From Rhizobiaceae bacterium (GTDB lineage: Bacteria > Pseudomonadota > Alphaproteobacteria > Rhizobiales > Rhizobiaceae): a stretch of 64,000 nucleotides of DNA. Positions within the stretch are counted from its first letter, which is position 1, and each line of letters begins with the position of its first letter. Location of the stretch: the NCBI GenBank assembly GCA_023953905.1, contig JAMLJA010000010.1:82707-146706 (forward strand). The letters run 5' to 3'. Both the position numbers and the translations under genes were made by a program. Under the pieces are notes generated by a model. It ran no database searches. It was not told where the DNA came from and saw only the letters and a program-made list of their open reading frames with translations. Positions 43,439-52,488 of this stretch are shown here, piece after piece.

Positions 43439-44464
43439 TCAGTCGAGTGGCTGCTCGAACCGGCTCATGCTCCAGCAGGAGTTCTGCGTCATGTTGTCGG
43501 CCGTGATCGCGATCGGATGGTTGTAAACCGCGAAAGGCGTTGAGCCCGGCTGTGGCTTCGTCTGAAGCAGGGTCACGATTGTCGAGTTGATGAGGTCAAC
43601 CTGCGTCGCAACGTCGTAACTCACATAACCGGTATAGGACCCGTCTTCGATCTTGTCGCACGCGTTGACCTTGTTGCCGGCCCCGGTCGTGATGACGGCG
43701 ACGTCGCCCTTTTTGCCGGCTTCCTCCACGGCGGGCGGGATGCCGACATCCTCGCCGTCCCACAGACCGATGAAAGCGCACAGATCCTCATGCTGCTTGA
43801 GGATGGTCGCCGCGACGGCGCGCGCCTGATTGGCGTCGGCATTGGCCGACTGCTTCGCCACAAGCTGTAACTGCGGATGTTCGGCAAGTTCATCCTCGAC
43901 ACCGCGCGTTCCGGTGATCGTGCTCGGCGTGTTGGGGGGCGGCTGGATTAGCGCGATCTTGCCCGATTTCCCCTCACAGGCCTTGGCGGCAAGTTTCACC
44001 TGCAGCCGCGCTTCGAGATAATGGTCACCGCCGACATAGGCGTTCCCGTTTTCATTGCCTTTGTTGTTGACCCAGATCCAGATGATACCAGCTTCGACAG
44101 CCTTTCGTGCGAGACGGTCGAAAGCATTGGCGTCGAGCGGGTGAACCACCATGACATCGGGCTTTTCGGCGATAAGCTGATTGACTGCCTGCACAGCCTG
44201 ATCGACGCTGAAGTTCGGATCTCGCACGACGTAATTCATGCCCAGCTTTTCAGCCTGCCGCTTCAAGCCGAGATTGTATGCCTGCGGAATATCGAAGCTC
44301 AGCGAAATGGGCACGAAGGCGACCGTCTTGCCGCGAAGCGCCTTATCATAGGCCGCCGAAAGACCGTCATCATATGGCGTTTGCGCGGATACCGGCCCGG
44401 ACAGAACCGTCAAGGCCAAAAGGGTTGCACTCGCAAGACCCCGTATACGTTGATTGCATTGCAT
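43439..44464 (-). CDS. Sugar-type ABC importer periplasmic binding protein (Peripla_BP_4 family)
   Basis: Binding protein of 341 residues with a signal peptide (LASATLLALTVLSGPVSAQ) and the type I fold pattern KTVAFVPISLSFDIPQAYNLG, VVHPLDANAFDRLARKAVEAG, IWIWVNNKGNENGNAYVGG and LCAFIGLWDGEDVGIPPAVE. It belongs to the ribose/rhizopine-binding group. A strong hairpin follows its stop, which should raise its level relative to the permease. The ligand is open; neighbours suggest a hydrophobic or glycosylated compound (inference). Confidence 0.9.
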   Translation of the reverse strand: MQCNQRIRGLASATLLALTVLSGPVSAQTPYDDGLSAAYDKALRGKTVAFVPISLSFDIPQAYNLGLKRQAEKLGMNYVVRDPNFSVDQAVQAVNQLIAEKPDVMVVHPLDANAFDRLARKAVEAGIIWIWVNNKGNENGNAYVGGDHYLEARLQVKLAAKACEGKSGKIALIQPPPNTPSTITGTRGVEDELAEHPQLQLVAKQSANADANQARAVAATILKQHEDLCAFIGLWDGEDVGIPPAVEEAGKKGDVAVITTGAGNKVNACDKIEDGSYTGYVSYDVATQVDLINSTIVTLLQTKPQPGSTPFAVYNHPIAITADNMTQNSCWSMSRFEQPLD

Positions 44465-44501
44465 TGCACTTTCCTCCCTTTATGAAACTCGATGCGTGAG
44501 A

Positions 44502-45488
44502 TCAGATGTTTCCTTGTTGCGAGACCTGTTCATCCCGAGGATTGAGAACGCCGTCGATCAGGATGGCGCAGAGCAGGATCGCGGCCTTCGTCAGGTTTTG
44601 GGCTACATAGGACATGTTGAGAATCGTCATTCCGTTAGACAGGATGCCGATCAGCAGGGTCCCGACGATCACATTGCGGATGCCGCCCCGCCCGCCGCTC
44701 AAGCCGACGCCTCCAAGCACCACCACGAGGATTACGTCGTAGATGATCGTTGAGTTGAAGATGCGCGTGTTGGCGCTGTCGACCGATCCGACGAGCACCA
44801 CACCGACGAGGAAAGCAATGAAGGCGGCGAGCGTGTATTGCGCAACGATAACCGGACGAACGGGCAGGCCAAGCGTGCGCGCCGAGTCCGGATTGTCACC
44901 GATGGCGTAGATGAAGCGGCCATAGCTGGTCGCTCTCAAAAATGCTGCGGCGACGCCGCAAACCCCGAGGAAGAAAAATACCGTGTTGGGAATGCCCAGC
45001 GTGCGGCCTCCCGCCAGGGCGGCAAGCCAGTCGAGTTGCGAGGGCAGAGGAATGACATCGGTCGGCACGAGAAAGTACTGGACCGCGCCATAGGTGAGCG
45101 CGCCTGTGCCGATGGTCACCAATATGCCCGGCACTTCGGCGAAAGCCACGATAAGGCCGTTTATCACCCCGACGGCCAGAGCGAGCGCAAGCGCCAGCAG
45201 AAAGGCAGTCGGGACGGCGGACCCGTCCTGCACCTGCACCACGAACCAAGCCGAGGGCATCGCCATGATTGCCACCAGCGACAGGTCCACGCCTCGCCCG
45301 ATCACCACGATGGCCATCGCCACGCCCAGCGACCCGACGACCGATACGGCCTGAACGAGCGACAGCAGGTTTCCAATCGTTCCGAAACCGTCCAGGAAAA
45401 GCGCGAGGCAGACGAACAGCAGGATCGACAGTCCGAAGACGATGCCTTCCTGCGTGGCGTGTCGCGTAATGCCTCCCCACCTCGTCAT
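44502..45488 (-). CDS. Sugar-type ABC importer permease (RbsC family)
   Basis: Permease of 328 residues with 8-10 hydrophobic segments. The family patterns VAMAIVVIGRGVDLSLVAIM, GVINGLIVAFAEVPGILVTI, AIGDNPDSARTLGLPVRPV and VVVLGGVGLSGGRGGIRNV are visible. It pairs with the fused permease to form a heterodimeric channel. Its start overlaps the monooxygenase stop by four bases, so import and oxidation are directly coupled in expression. Confidence 0.9.
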   Translation of the reverse strand: MTRWGGITRHATQEGIVFGLSILLFVCLALFLDGFGTIGNLLSLVQAVSVVGSLGVAMAIVVIGRGVDLSLVAIMAMPSAWFVVQVQDGSAVPTAFLLALALALAVGVINGLIVAFAEVPGILVTIGTGALTYGAVQYFLVPTDVIPLPSQLDWLAALAGGRTLGIPNTVFFFLGVCGVAAAFLRATSYGRFIYAIGDNPDSARTLGLPVRPVIVAQYTLAAFIAFLVGVVLVGSVDSANTRIFNSTIIYDVILVVVLGGVGLSGGRGGIRNVIVGTLLIGILSNGMTILNMSYVAQNLTKAAILLCAILIDGVLNPRDEQVSQQGNI

Positions 45489-46930
45489 GACAGCACGTAC
45501 TCCGTCAGGCGCGGCTCGCTCAGTTCATTTTCGAACCGCTCATATGTCCACGGCCACGACGCCACCTTGCCATGCTTGTCGAAATACCAGCTCGTGCAGC
45601 CGCCGGTCACCCAGACGGTATCCTTCATGGCAAGCTCGATCTCGTGATTGAAAGCCTCGGTAGCTTCGGACTTCGGTTCGACGAGACGCGAACCGTCGCC
45701 TTCGTCAATCGCCGCTACCAGCCCCATGATGTACCGGATCTGCGTTTCCGCTGTCAGCAGGAAGGAGAAATTGCCGATGGGACTGTTTGGCCCGCCGATA
45801 AAGAACATGTTGGGAAAGCCCGGCACCGAGATCGAACGCAGCGCGTAGGCGGCCTCTGACCAGACGTCGTCCAGATCGGCTCCAGAGCGTCCGATCACCT
45901 TGACCGGCCTGTGAAAATTGAACGGATCGAAACCGGTCGCGTAGATGATGATGTCGAGCGGGTGCAAAACGCCGTCCGCCGTGCGGATGCCCTCCGGCAC
46001 AATCGCTTCGATGCTGTCCATGATCAGATCCGCATTCGGCTTCTGGATCGCGGGATAGAATGCGCTGGAAACAACCAGCCTCTTGCAGCCAACCGCATAG
46101 TCCGGGGTCAGCTTCTTCCTCAGCTCGGGGTCCTGGACATTGTCCTCCAGATTGCGCGCGCAGGCGTCGCTGATTTCGCGCAGGCCTTCTTCATTCAGGC
46201 CGACCAATGCCGATGCAAGGCGTCGATTGAGACGATCGCCGAGATAGTCGTACAGACTCTGGAGCTTTGATGGGTCGGAGGCAAAAAGCGCCTTCTTCTC
46301 TGCAGGTATCGGATTGTTGTCGACCGGGAAGACCCATTGCGGCGTGCGCATGAACAGGGCGACCTGCTCGACCTTGTCGACGATCGACGGAAGAATCTGC
46401 ACCGATGTCGAACCCGCGCCAATGATGCCAACACGCTTGCCTTCCAGCGAAACGTCATGGCGCCATTTGGAGCTGTGAAAGCTGATCCCCGCGAAGCTCT
46501 CCCGACCAGCAATGGAGGGGTAGACCTCCTTGTGCAACACGCCCATGGCCGAGATCACGACATTGAACACCCCTTCGTCGCCGCGGTTTGAGGCCAGATG
46601 CCACATGCCGTCGACGAACTCTACGCGGGTGAGCTCGGTATTGAACCGGATATGCTGGAGGATGCCGAAATCCTCCGCAACCTTGCGCAGATAGTCGTGT
46701 ATCTCACTGCCAGGCGCATACTCCATCGACCAGTCAGCCTTCGGCGCAAATGAAAATCGATAGAGATGGGACGGCACATCACAGGCGACACCCGGATAGG
46801 TGTTGTCGCGCCAGGTGCCGCCAAGCTCGGCGGCCTTCTCGAAAACCACGAAATCTTCGTAGCCCCCCTTCCGGAGATTGACACCCGCGGCAATGCCCGA
46901 GGCGCCCGCTCCGATCACTGCTATCCGCAT
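45485..46930 (-). CDS. Flavin-dependent monooxygenase, Baeyer-Villiger type
   Basis: FAD/NADPH-dependent monooxygenase of 481 residues. The FAD motif GAGASG lies at 7-12, the fingerprint FAGISFHSSKWRH at about 146-158, close to the FxGxxxHxxxWP pattern but with Arg in place of Pro, and the second dinucleotide motif IIGAGSTSVQI at about 170. ATGFDPF lies in the C-terminal half. It probably inserts oxygen next to a ketone to give an ester or lactone, or oxygenates N or S. First gene of a twelve-gene operon with a TATAAT box and a candidate TetR operator 20 bases upstream. Confidence 0.87.
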   Translation of the reverse strand: MRIAVIGAGASGIAAGVNLRKGGYEDFVVFEKAAELGGTWRDNTYPGVACDVPSHLYRFSFAPKADWSMEYAPGSEIHDYLRKVAEDFGILQHIRFNTELTRVEFVDGMWHLASNRGDEGVFNVVISAMGVLHKEVYPSIAGRESFAGISFHSSKWRHDVSLEGKRVGIIGAGSTSVQILPSIVDKVEQVALFMRTPQWVFPVDNNPIPAEKKALFASDPSKLQSLYDYLGDRLNRRLASALVGLNEEGLREISDACARNLEDNVQDPELRKKLTPDYAVGCKRLVVSSAFYPAIQKPNADLIMDSIEAIVPEGIRTADGVLHPLDIIIYATGFDPFNFHRPVKVIGRSGADLDDVWSEAAYALRSISVPGFPNMFFIGGPNSPIGNFSFLLTAETQIRYIMGLVAAIDEGDGSRLVEPKSEATEAFNHEIELAMKDTVWVTGGCTSWYFDKHGKVASWPWTYERFENELSEPRLTEYVLS

Positions 46931-46949
46931 CGCTATCCGCCTACTTAAT

Positions 46950-46965
46950 TTCTAATCCTTATTAT
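46950..46965. promoter_or_regulatory. Candidate TetR operator A, at the monooxygenase promoter
   Basis: TTCTAATCCTTATTAT. Its minus-strand form contains GATTAGAA, shared exactly with three other sites at 50800, 54541 and 60363. It overlaps a perfect TATAAT box (46966-46961 on the minus strand), with a TTGACC box further upstream, so binding would repress the twelve-gene operon. Confidence 0.6.
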
Positions 46966-46977
46966 AAAAATTTCCGA

Positions 46978-47633
46978 CACGGGTCAAGCCGCACTGCCGC
47001 CGGGTTTTCGTCGAAAGTTGGGATTAACAATCTATATTGAAGGGAAAAATTGTGGTCTGGAGACTCGATCAGCGCATGAGCACAAGTGATCTCTGCAGAA
47101 AGCATTTTCTAATATTATTCTTTTTTTGTATCGCCCGCCCGTCGTCTTCCGCCGCTCGCCAGTGCCGCCGAGCATGCGTTGCCAGCACTTGCCTCTCAAT
47201 TCTGTCCGCTCGATTGCTCCGAGGACGGCTCCATCTGGGATCCAATCAGATGATGCTCGCCATTTCGGCAACCGGGTCGGGTATCGGCCAGGAAGTCGAC
47301 GACGAAACCTTCGACCAACTGTTCGACGCTGTCGGCAGTTTCGTGCGCAAACGCCTTCTGTCCAATCATGGAGGAGTTCGGGGACCCGGCCTGGGCGTTG
47401 CGGCAGCTATCCTCGAAACCGTTCGCGAAACGGCTGCAATGGCGCGGTCTGTCACGCGCTACTCTGATTACGATCCTTCGACACGACCCGGACGAGTACA
47501 ATCGAGCCTGGCCGGCAGGGTTCACGTCAGGCTGACTGCGCCTTCAGGTGTTCGGCGCAACGGAGCCGACAAACGCGACTGACAACACTTCGCTGCGCAC
47601 CTACGAGAGCGAGGGAGACAATTTCGTCGGCGG
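46978..47633. other. Region without a supported gene
   Basis: About 650 bases between the monooxygenase promoter and an IS630 remnant. Overlapping frames exist on both strands (the longest plus-strand one spans 47037-47582), but none shows a known motif or a good start. I regard it as decayed DNA. Confidence 0.45.
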
Positions 47634-47761
47634 CGTCCCAGAAAGTCTGGCAATATTTGCACGCCAACAGGCTCTCCAACCGCGTCTTCGACAGCTATGA
47701 CGCCATCATCGGCGCCGCATGCGAGGCCTGGCAGAATCTGCTTGCCGTTCCCGAACCATAA
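47634..47761 (+). pseudogene. IS630-family transposase, C-terminal remnant
   Basis: The plus strand reads QKVWQYLHANRLSNRVFDSY and then AACEAWQNLLAVPEP and a stop. This is the C-terminal end of an IS630 transposase, where the sequence ENVWQYLR normally carries the final catalytic Glu. Here the Glu is replaced (SQKVWQYL). Nothing of the rest of the gene is seen upstream. Confidence 0.7.
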
Positions 47762-47915
47762 CATCACGGTCAAACACAGTTACTCGTGGTATAAGCCCAA
47801 GATTGCAGTGGGCCGCGGGCGACCTCACTCACAACCTGTCGAATGCCTCCGCTCTCCAATGACATCCGCGCATCAGCGCGGCGGCCAGCAGCGAAACGGC
47901 TCGAACAATTGCCCG

Positions 47916-49211
47916 TCAATCGAAAATGAGATTGGGTAGGAACAATGTTATAGCCGGTACCGTCACCAGGAGTATGAGCCGCAATAAGTCCATTACGACG
48001 AACGGCATAGCTCCGCGATAAAGCGTTAGCAACGGAACATCCGGTATGACCGCGCGCAAGACGAACAGGTTCATGCCGAAGGGCGGCGTGATCAGGCCGA
48101 TCTCGACGACCATGACCACGATAATGCCGAACCACACCGGATCGTATCCGAGGCCGATGACGATCGGAAAGAACAGCGGAATCGTCAGCAGCATCATGGA
48201 AAGGCTTTCGAGAACGCAGCCCAGGATCAGGTAGACCACCAGGATTGCGGCTATCACCCCCCAGGGCGGCAGGCCGCCATCCCTGACCACGGCCAGCACC
48301 CCTTCGTGAGCTCCCGTGAAGTTGAGGAATTCGGAGAACACGACGGCGCCTATCATGATGGCGAAGATCGTGGCGGTTGTGGACGCGCTTTCGACGATGA
48401 TCTCTCCAGTTACGCGCCAGGTCAGCTTGCGACGAAGGAAAGCGATCAGCAGGCTGCACGAAGCGCCGATGCCGGCCGCCTCCGTCGCCGTGAAGATGCC
48501 GCCATAAATGCCGCCGATCACCACGATGAAAAGCAGAAGTACGGCCCAGATCTTGCCGAAAGCGGCAAGGGCCTCGTGCCCCGGCACTCGCTCGCCGGGA
48601 GGCGCATCGGACGGCCTGCGCCAGACCACCCACATTATTGCGAGACAATAGCCGAGTATTCCGATGATGCCGGGAATGAGACCAGCGGCGAACAGTTTGC
48701 CGATATGGGTCTCCGTGGCGACACCATAGATTACCATGATGACGCTGGGGGGTATCAGGATCCCGAGCGTGCCGCCGGCAGCGACCGCACCAGTGGCCAG
48801 CCTTTCAGAATAGCCACGGCGCCGCATCTCGGGAACGGCCACCTGCGACATCGTTACCGCGGTGGCGACGCTCGAACCGGAGACGGCCGCAAAGCCACCG
48901 CACGACAGGATGGTCGCAAAGGCCAGCCCGCCTCGAAACCGGCCGACGACGGCCCTTGCGGCGTCATAGAGCTCTTCGGCAAGCCCCGATCGGCCGACGA
49001 CATTTCCCATGAGAATAAAGAGCGGGATGACGGTAAGCGTGTAGGAGAGAGTCGTTTCCTTGAACGTGAGCGCCAACGATGCCAGCGCAAGCTTCGACCC
49101 CAATGTCCACGCCATGCCTCCCGCCCCGACCGCCATCAGCGCGATGGCGACCGGGACCCGGGAGAGAATGAGCAGGAAGGCGAAGAGAAAACCGAAAGCG
49201 GCAACAGTCAT
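47916..49211 (-). CDS. TRAP transporter large permease (DctM family)
   Basis: Membrane protein of 431 residues with about 12-13 hydrophobic segments. The pattern VIPLFILMGNVVGRSGLAEE, FAAVSGSSVATAVTMSQVAV, GILIPPSVIMVIYG and GLITPPFGMNLFVL are DctM hallmarks. The ATG at 49211 makes an ATGA overlap with the small permease; the longer frame upstream is not TRAP sequence. With the two genes before it, it makes a complete sodium-coupled acid importer. Confidence 0.92.
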   Translation of the reverse strand: MTVAAFGFLFAFLLILSRVPVAIALMAVGAGGMAWTLGSKLALASLALTFKETTLSYTLTVIPLFILMGNVVGRSGLAEELYDAARAVVGRFRGGLAFATILSCGGFAAVSGSSVATAVTMSQVAVPEMRRRGYSERLATGAVAAGGTLGILIPPSVIMVIYGVATETHIGKLFAAGLIPGIIGILGYCLAIMWVVWRRPSDAPPGERVPGHEALAAFGKIWAVLLLFIVVIGGIYGGIFTATEAAGIGASCSLLIAFLRRKLTWRVTGEIIVESASTTATIFAIMIGAVVFSEFLNFTGAHEGVLAVVRDGGLPPWGVIAAILVVYLILGCVLESLSMMLLTIPLFFPIVIGLGYDPVWFGIIVVMVVEIGLITPPFGMNLFVLRAVIPDVPLLTLYRGAMPFVVMDLLRLILLVTVPAITLFLPNLIFD

Positions 49212-49738
49212 TGAACCGGCCTCGCCTTGGGCGCGATTACGTCGCGCATTATCAAAACTGCGCGTAGAAAGAAGGTCAGCGCAGTCGCGCCGCACAGCAC
49301 AAAGATCGTGACGATCGCCCATGAAACCGGGATGCCGAGCTGTGGCGTGACGTCCCCGAACTGATTGGCGCGCGCCGCCAGCTGCCAGATGTTTGGAAGC
49401 ACAAGCGTGAAAACCACCCCGCCGATGAATGAGCCCACGGCGCGCAAGATACCTTTGACCCTGAAACTCAAGAAGGGATCGAAGAGATCCGCAACGATAT
49501 GATTTTCGCGCCAGGACGCCAGCGGCAGGGCCGCGAAAACCGTAACAACCAACGTCAGCTCGATAAGTTCGAGGGCCCCGGTCAGCGGCCGCCGCATGAA
49601 CTCACGGCCGATCACGTCGATCGTCATCAGCACCATCATGACAAACAGCGAAATGCCTGCGATCCATGTGAGAATCAACAGCGGGCGGCCCCGGAGTACA
49701 CTCCGGGGCCGCCCAACCTCGTTGGCATCTTCGTTCAT
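49208..49738 (-). CDS. TRAP transporter small permease (DctQ family)
   Basis: Membrane protein of 176 residues with four hydrophobic segments. It has TWIAGISLFVMMVLMTIDVIGREFMRRPL, SWRENHIVADL and a final span, as in DctQ. The ATG at 49738 makes an ATGA overlap with the binding-protein stop. Odd feature: codons 9-19 form a perfect 15-bp hairpin, which could restrain translation of this gene (see that feature). Confidence 0.88.
   Translation of the reverse strand: MNEDANEVGRPRSVLRGRPLLILTWIAGISLFVMMVLMTIDVIGREFMRRPLTGALELIELTLVVTVFAALPLASWRENHIVADLFDPFLSFRVKGILRAVGSFIGGVVFTLVLPNIWQLAARANQFGDVTPQLGIPVSWAIVTIFVLCGATALTFFLRAVLIMRDVIAPKARPVQ
49683..49714 (-). repeat. Perfect 15-bp hairpin in the start region of the TRAP small permease gene
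   Basis: GGGCGGCCCCGGAGT, two bases AC, then ACTCCGGGGCCGCCC. The stem is 15 bp, almost all G-C, and lies 24-55 bases inside the coding region (protein VGRPRSVLRGRP). It follows the binding-protein gene in the same way as the hairpins at 17189 and 43400. Confidence 0.75.
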
Positions 49739-50757
49739 GGCTTATAAGCCTTGACTATCTCCCTGAGCTCATTGGCGACGGCTGCTGCATTCTCGACACC
49801 GAGAGCTTCGGCCTTCTTGGACCATGCCTCGCTGACGAACGCCAGGCGCTGCTCGAGCGCTGCCATCAGCTCCGCGTCCGCCAACTGCACGATAGCGCCT
49901 TCCTTTGCCTCCATTTCAGCGCGGGCCACCTGGTCGCTTGCCGCGTAACCGGCACCAATCGCCTGCGCCATCTTCTCGCCGGCAGCTTCCATGATGATCG
50001 CCTGATCTTCCGTGCTGAGGCTGTCCCAGCTGTCCTTGTTCATGATGAATGCCATGCCGGGGCTGAACAGGCCGCCTTCGACGAGCGTCATGTAGGGCAG
50101 TACGTCCATAAGCTTGAAGCTTTTCTGCGAATCGAGCGGCGCAAACGCTCCATCGACCACGCCCGTCGACGCCAGTTCGTAAACTTCCGAGATGGGCTTG
50201 TTGATCGGCACCGTGCCCAAGGCCTCCGCCGCCGGGATAAAGCTGGCGATTGGATTGCGCATCTTCAGGCCGGCAAGGTCGCCGATTGCAGTGACCGGCT
50301 TGCTACGAGTCACGATATGCGACGGGGCCGCCACCGCCATGCTCAGCAGCTTGACGCCCTTGAACTCGTCGAGTTGCTCCAGCTTTTCATGATAGACGCG
50401 CCAGTATGCGACGCTGGTCGCTTCCGGGTCGTCGCCGACGAATGGGAGCTCAACCACCTCGCTGAGCGGGAACCGTCCGGGTGTGTAGCCCATGATGATG
50501 AAGCTGATGTCGGCAAGCCCGTCGACCGTGACGTCGTACTGACCGGGAACCGTGCCGACCACCTTAGGCAGCGTATCGATCTTGATCCGGCCCTGCGTTT
50601 TCTCCGCCACTTCGGCGATAAACGGATTGATCGCCTTTTCGAGAATCACGTGCCCCTGAGGCAGCCAGTTGGAATAGCGAAGGACAGTTTCAGCATGCGC
50701 TTGCGTCGAAAGAACCGCCGCGCTCAACAGCCCCAGGATTGTAGCCTTCAACTTCAT
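49735..50757 (-). CDS. TRAP transporter periplasmic binding protein (DctP family)
   Basis: Binding protein of 340 residues with a signal peptide (MKLKATILGLLSAAVLSTQA). It shows the DctP pattern LRYSNWLPQGHVILEKAINP and LKMRNPIASFIPAAEALGTV with the conserved Arg that holds the ligand carboxylate. The ATG at 50757 is preceded by GGGAGGAACTG; the upstream extension to 50826 has no such site. It should bind an organic acid. A candidate TetR operator lies 43 bases upstream of its start. Confidence 0.9.
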   Translation of the reverse strand: MKLKATILGLLSAAVLSTQAHAETVLRYSNWLPQGHVILEKAINPFIAEVAEKTQGRIKIDTLPKVVGTVPGQYDVTVDGLADISFIIMGYTPGRFPLSEVVELPFVGDDPEATSVAYWRVYHEKLEQLDEFKGVKLLSMAVAAPSHIVTRSKPVTAIGDLAGLKMRNPIASFIPAAEALGTVPINKPISEVYELASTGVVDGAFAPLDSQKSFKLMDVLPYMTLVEGGLFSPGMAFIMNKDSWDSLSTEDQAIIMEAAGEKMAQAIGAGYAASDQVARAEMEAKEGAIVQLADAELMAALEQRLAFVSEAWSKKAEALGVENAAAVANELREIVKAYKP

Positions 50758-50799
50758 CAGTTCCTCCCGTTTAACACATAGCGCCTGCTTGGCCCCATT

Positions 50800-50815
50800 T
50801 TCTAATCGTAATAAG
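50800..50815. promoter_or_regulatory. Candidate TetR operator B, upstream of the TRAP operon
   Basis: TTCTAATCGTAATAAG, the same element as at 46950, 54541 and 60363. On the minus strand it covers the -10 region (TACGAT) of a promoter whose -35 is TTGCCA 17 bases away. It lies in the divergent region shared with the SDR-TetR pair. Confidence 0.55.
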
Positions 50816-50990
50816 TTTTTTGTCATATGGCAAGCAGGGGAACTTCGGCAAAAAATGATCCTTATCTCACACTAAATCGCACATAATGATCGATATCATA
50901 GGAATGGCGATTGCATAATAATCAAACTTTTCTTAGAAAATTTGATGCTCGCAATGCGCTACGCGTAGTAGTCGACGGAAGGGTTTGAAC

Positions 50991-51752
50991 ATGGGTAGAT
51001 CATCGGGTGTAGCACTCGTCACCGGTGGAAGCGGGGGAATCGGCGCTGCCGTGGTCAGAAAACTTGTCGCTGAGGGCCACGACATAACGTTCACCTACTT
51101 TCGCAACGAGGAGAAGGCGCGTTGCCTGGTTGATGAACTGAGGCCGCAGGGCAGCAAAATCATAGCGCTCAAGCTCGATCTGCGCGACGACCAGGCGGTA
51201 AGTGCTGAGATCGGCCGGATAGCAGACGAAGCCAACGGCATCCATTCGCTCGTCACCGCCCACGGGCCGTTCATTGAAATGACGCATATGAGCAAGCTCG
51301 AACCAAGGCTGCTGCGTGAGACCTTCGAGTCGGATACGTTTGCCGCCTATAATGTCATCCATGCCGCCATCCCTCACCTGAGGAGATCAAAGGGGGCTCT
51401 GGTTGCGTTGGCAACCGCTGCCATCGGACGCTACGCTTCGACAGATATACTGTCGGTCGCCCCCAAAACTGCAATCGCCAGCTTTGCGCGCGGCGTTGCG
51501 GTCGAGGAAGGCAAGTTCGGCGTCCGCGCCAATGCAGTTGGCGTCGGTCTGCTCAAGGAAGGAATGTTCGACGCGCTTGTCGATGCCGGTTCTTTCAGCG
51601 AGTCGTTTCTCGAAAAATCACGTTCCAATATTTCCCTACGCCGCTTCGGAGCAGCCGACGAAGTGGCCGAGGTGGTTTCGTTTCTTCTGTCCGAGCGGGC
51701 TTCCTACGTCACCGGGCAGCTTCTCATGGTGGACGGCGGCTACGCGGTATGA
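50991..51752 (+). CDS. SDR-family protein with altered catalytic site
   Basis: Protein of 253 residues with the cofactor motif TGGSGGIG and C-terminal SYVTGQLLMVDGGYAV of a classical SDR. At the active site the Lys remains in SVAPKTAIASF, but the Tyr of the YxxxK motif is Ser, and the Ser of the usual SS motif looks replaced by Thr/Ala (ALATAAIG). It may be a non-catalytic or re-purposed SDR, perhaps a sensor partner of the TetR gene that overlaps its stop. The ATG at 50991 has GGAAGGG before it; a TTG at 50985 is also in frame. Confidence 0.8.
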   Translation: MGRSSGVALVTGGSGGIGAAVVRKLVAEGHDITFTYFRNEEKARCLVDELRPQGSKIIALKLDLRDDQAVSAEIGRIADEANGIHSLVTAHGPFIEMTHMSKLEPRLLRETFESDTFAAYNVIHAAIPHLRRSKGALVALATAAIGRYASTDILSVAPKTAIASFARGVAVEEGKFGVRANAVGVGLLKEGMFDALVDAGSFSESFLEKSRSNISLRRFGAADEVAEVVSFLLSERASYVTGQLLMVDGGYAV

Positions 51753-52435
51753 GAAAAGCCCGCTTGGGCAAAAAGCTCGTGAACACACAAACGCAGGGCA
51801 GGATGGGAAAGGCAGAACCGGCCATCATCGAGCAGGCCGAAAGGCCGACAAAGTCCGAAGCGACGCGCCAGCGTATTCTTGATGCGGCCGCTCTGGTTTT
51901 CGGCCGCAAGGGGTTTGCGCAGACAAGGCTGTCCGACATAGCCAAGGTTGCAGACATGAAGGCCGGCAGCCTATACTATCACTTCTCATCTCGCGAGAAG
52001 CTGGTGGCGGAGGTCATGTCACTCGGCGTGAACTCCACCTTCGAAACGGTGTCCGCCCGGCTGAACGATCTACCGGACTCCGCCAACAGTATCGAACGAA
52101 TACAGATTGCCATCGAAACACATCTACTGTGCCTGATCGAGCGAAGCGACTATGCCCGCGCCGTCTCGAAGCTGAGCGGCCAGGTTCCCCGCAATATCCA
52201 GGCGCAGCATGAGGCAAACGAGGCCGAATACGGCAAGGTATGGCGCAAGCTCCTTCGCGATGCTGCGGCGGATGGCTCTGTCCGCAACGATCTCAACCTG
52301 TCGGCAGTCAGGATGTTCATCCTCGGCGCCATGAGTTGGTCGATCGAATGGTACAAGCCGGAAAACGGCTCCGCCGCGAGCGTTGCCCGCGACTTCTCCG
52401 AGATGGTCATCAACGGCCTGAGGAGTCAGGCATAG
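51749..52435 (+). CDS. TetR-family transcriptional regulator
   Basis: Regulator of 228 residues. The N-terminal helix-turn-helix region is TRQRILDAAALVFGRKGFAQ and LSDIAKVADMKAGSLYYHFS, typical TetR. The C-terminal ligand domain resembles those sensing CoA thioesters or hydrophobic acids in general form only. The start at 51749 overlaps the SDR stop (ATGA); ATG 51803 (MGKAEPAI) is an alternative. As the only regulator in 35-60 kb it is the best candidate to bind the four TTCTAATC-type sites. Confidence 0.88.
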   Translation: MRKARLGKKLVNTQTQGRMGKAEPAIIEQAERPTKSEATRQRILDAAALVFGRKGFAQTRLSDIAKVADMKAGSLYYHFSSREKLVAEVMSLGVNSTFETVSARLNDLPDSANSIERIQIAIETHLLCLIERSDYARAVSKLSGQVPRNIQAQHEANEAEYGKVWRKLLRDAAADGSVRNDLNLSAVRMFILGAMSWSIEWYKPENGSAASVARDFSEMVINGLRSQA

Positions 52436-52458
52436 GCTCTGCCCCTATCAACCATTGA

Positions 52459-52476
52459 CCAGAGCTTTTCCTCTGG
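52459..52476. terminator. Hairpin between convergent genes
   Basis: CCAGAG-CTTTTC-CTCTGG, 6-bp stem, in the 53 bases between the TetR gene and the acyl-CoA ligase gene. Possibly a weak two-way terminator; no T-run. Confidence 0.3.
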
Positions 52477-52488
52477 CCATGGATGGCT

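Noticed and set aside
47037..47582. Possible 181-residue protein on the plus strand
   Set aside because: No motif, unlikely N-terminus with low-complexity hydrophobic and Cys/Ser-rich parts, and overlapping frames of equal quality on both strands.
50927..50952. ATCAAA...TTTGAT around TTTTC-TTA-GAAAA as a large palindrome before the SDR gene
   Set aside because: The inner and outer repeats have different centres, so it is not one clean operator; AT-rich promoter DNA explains it.
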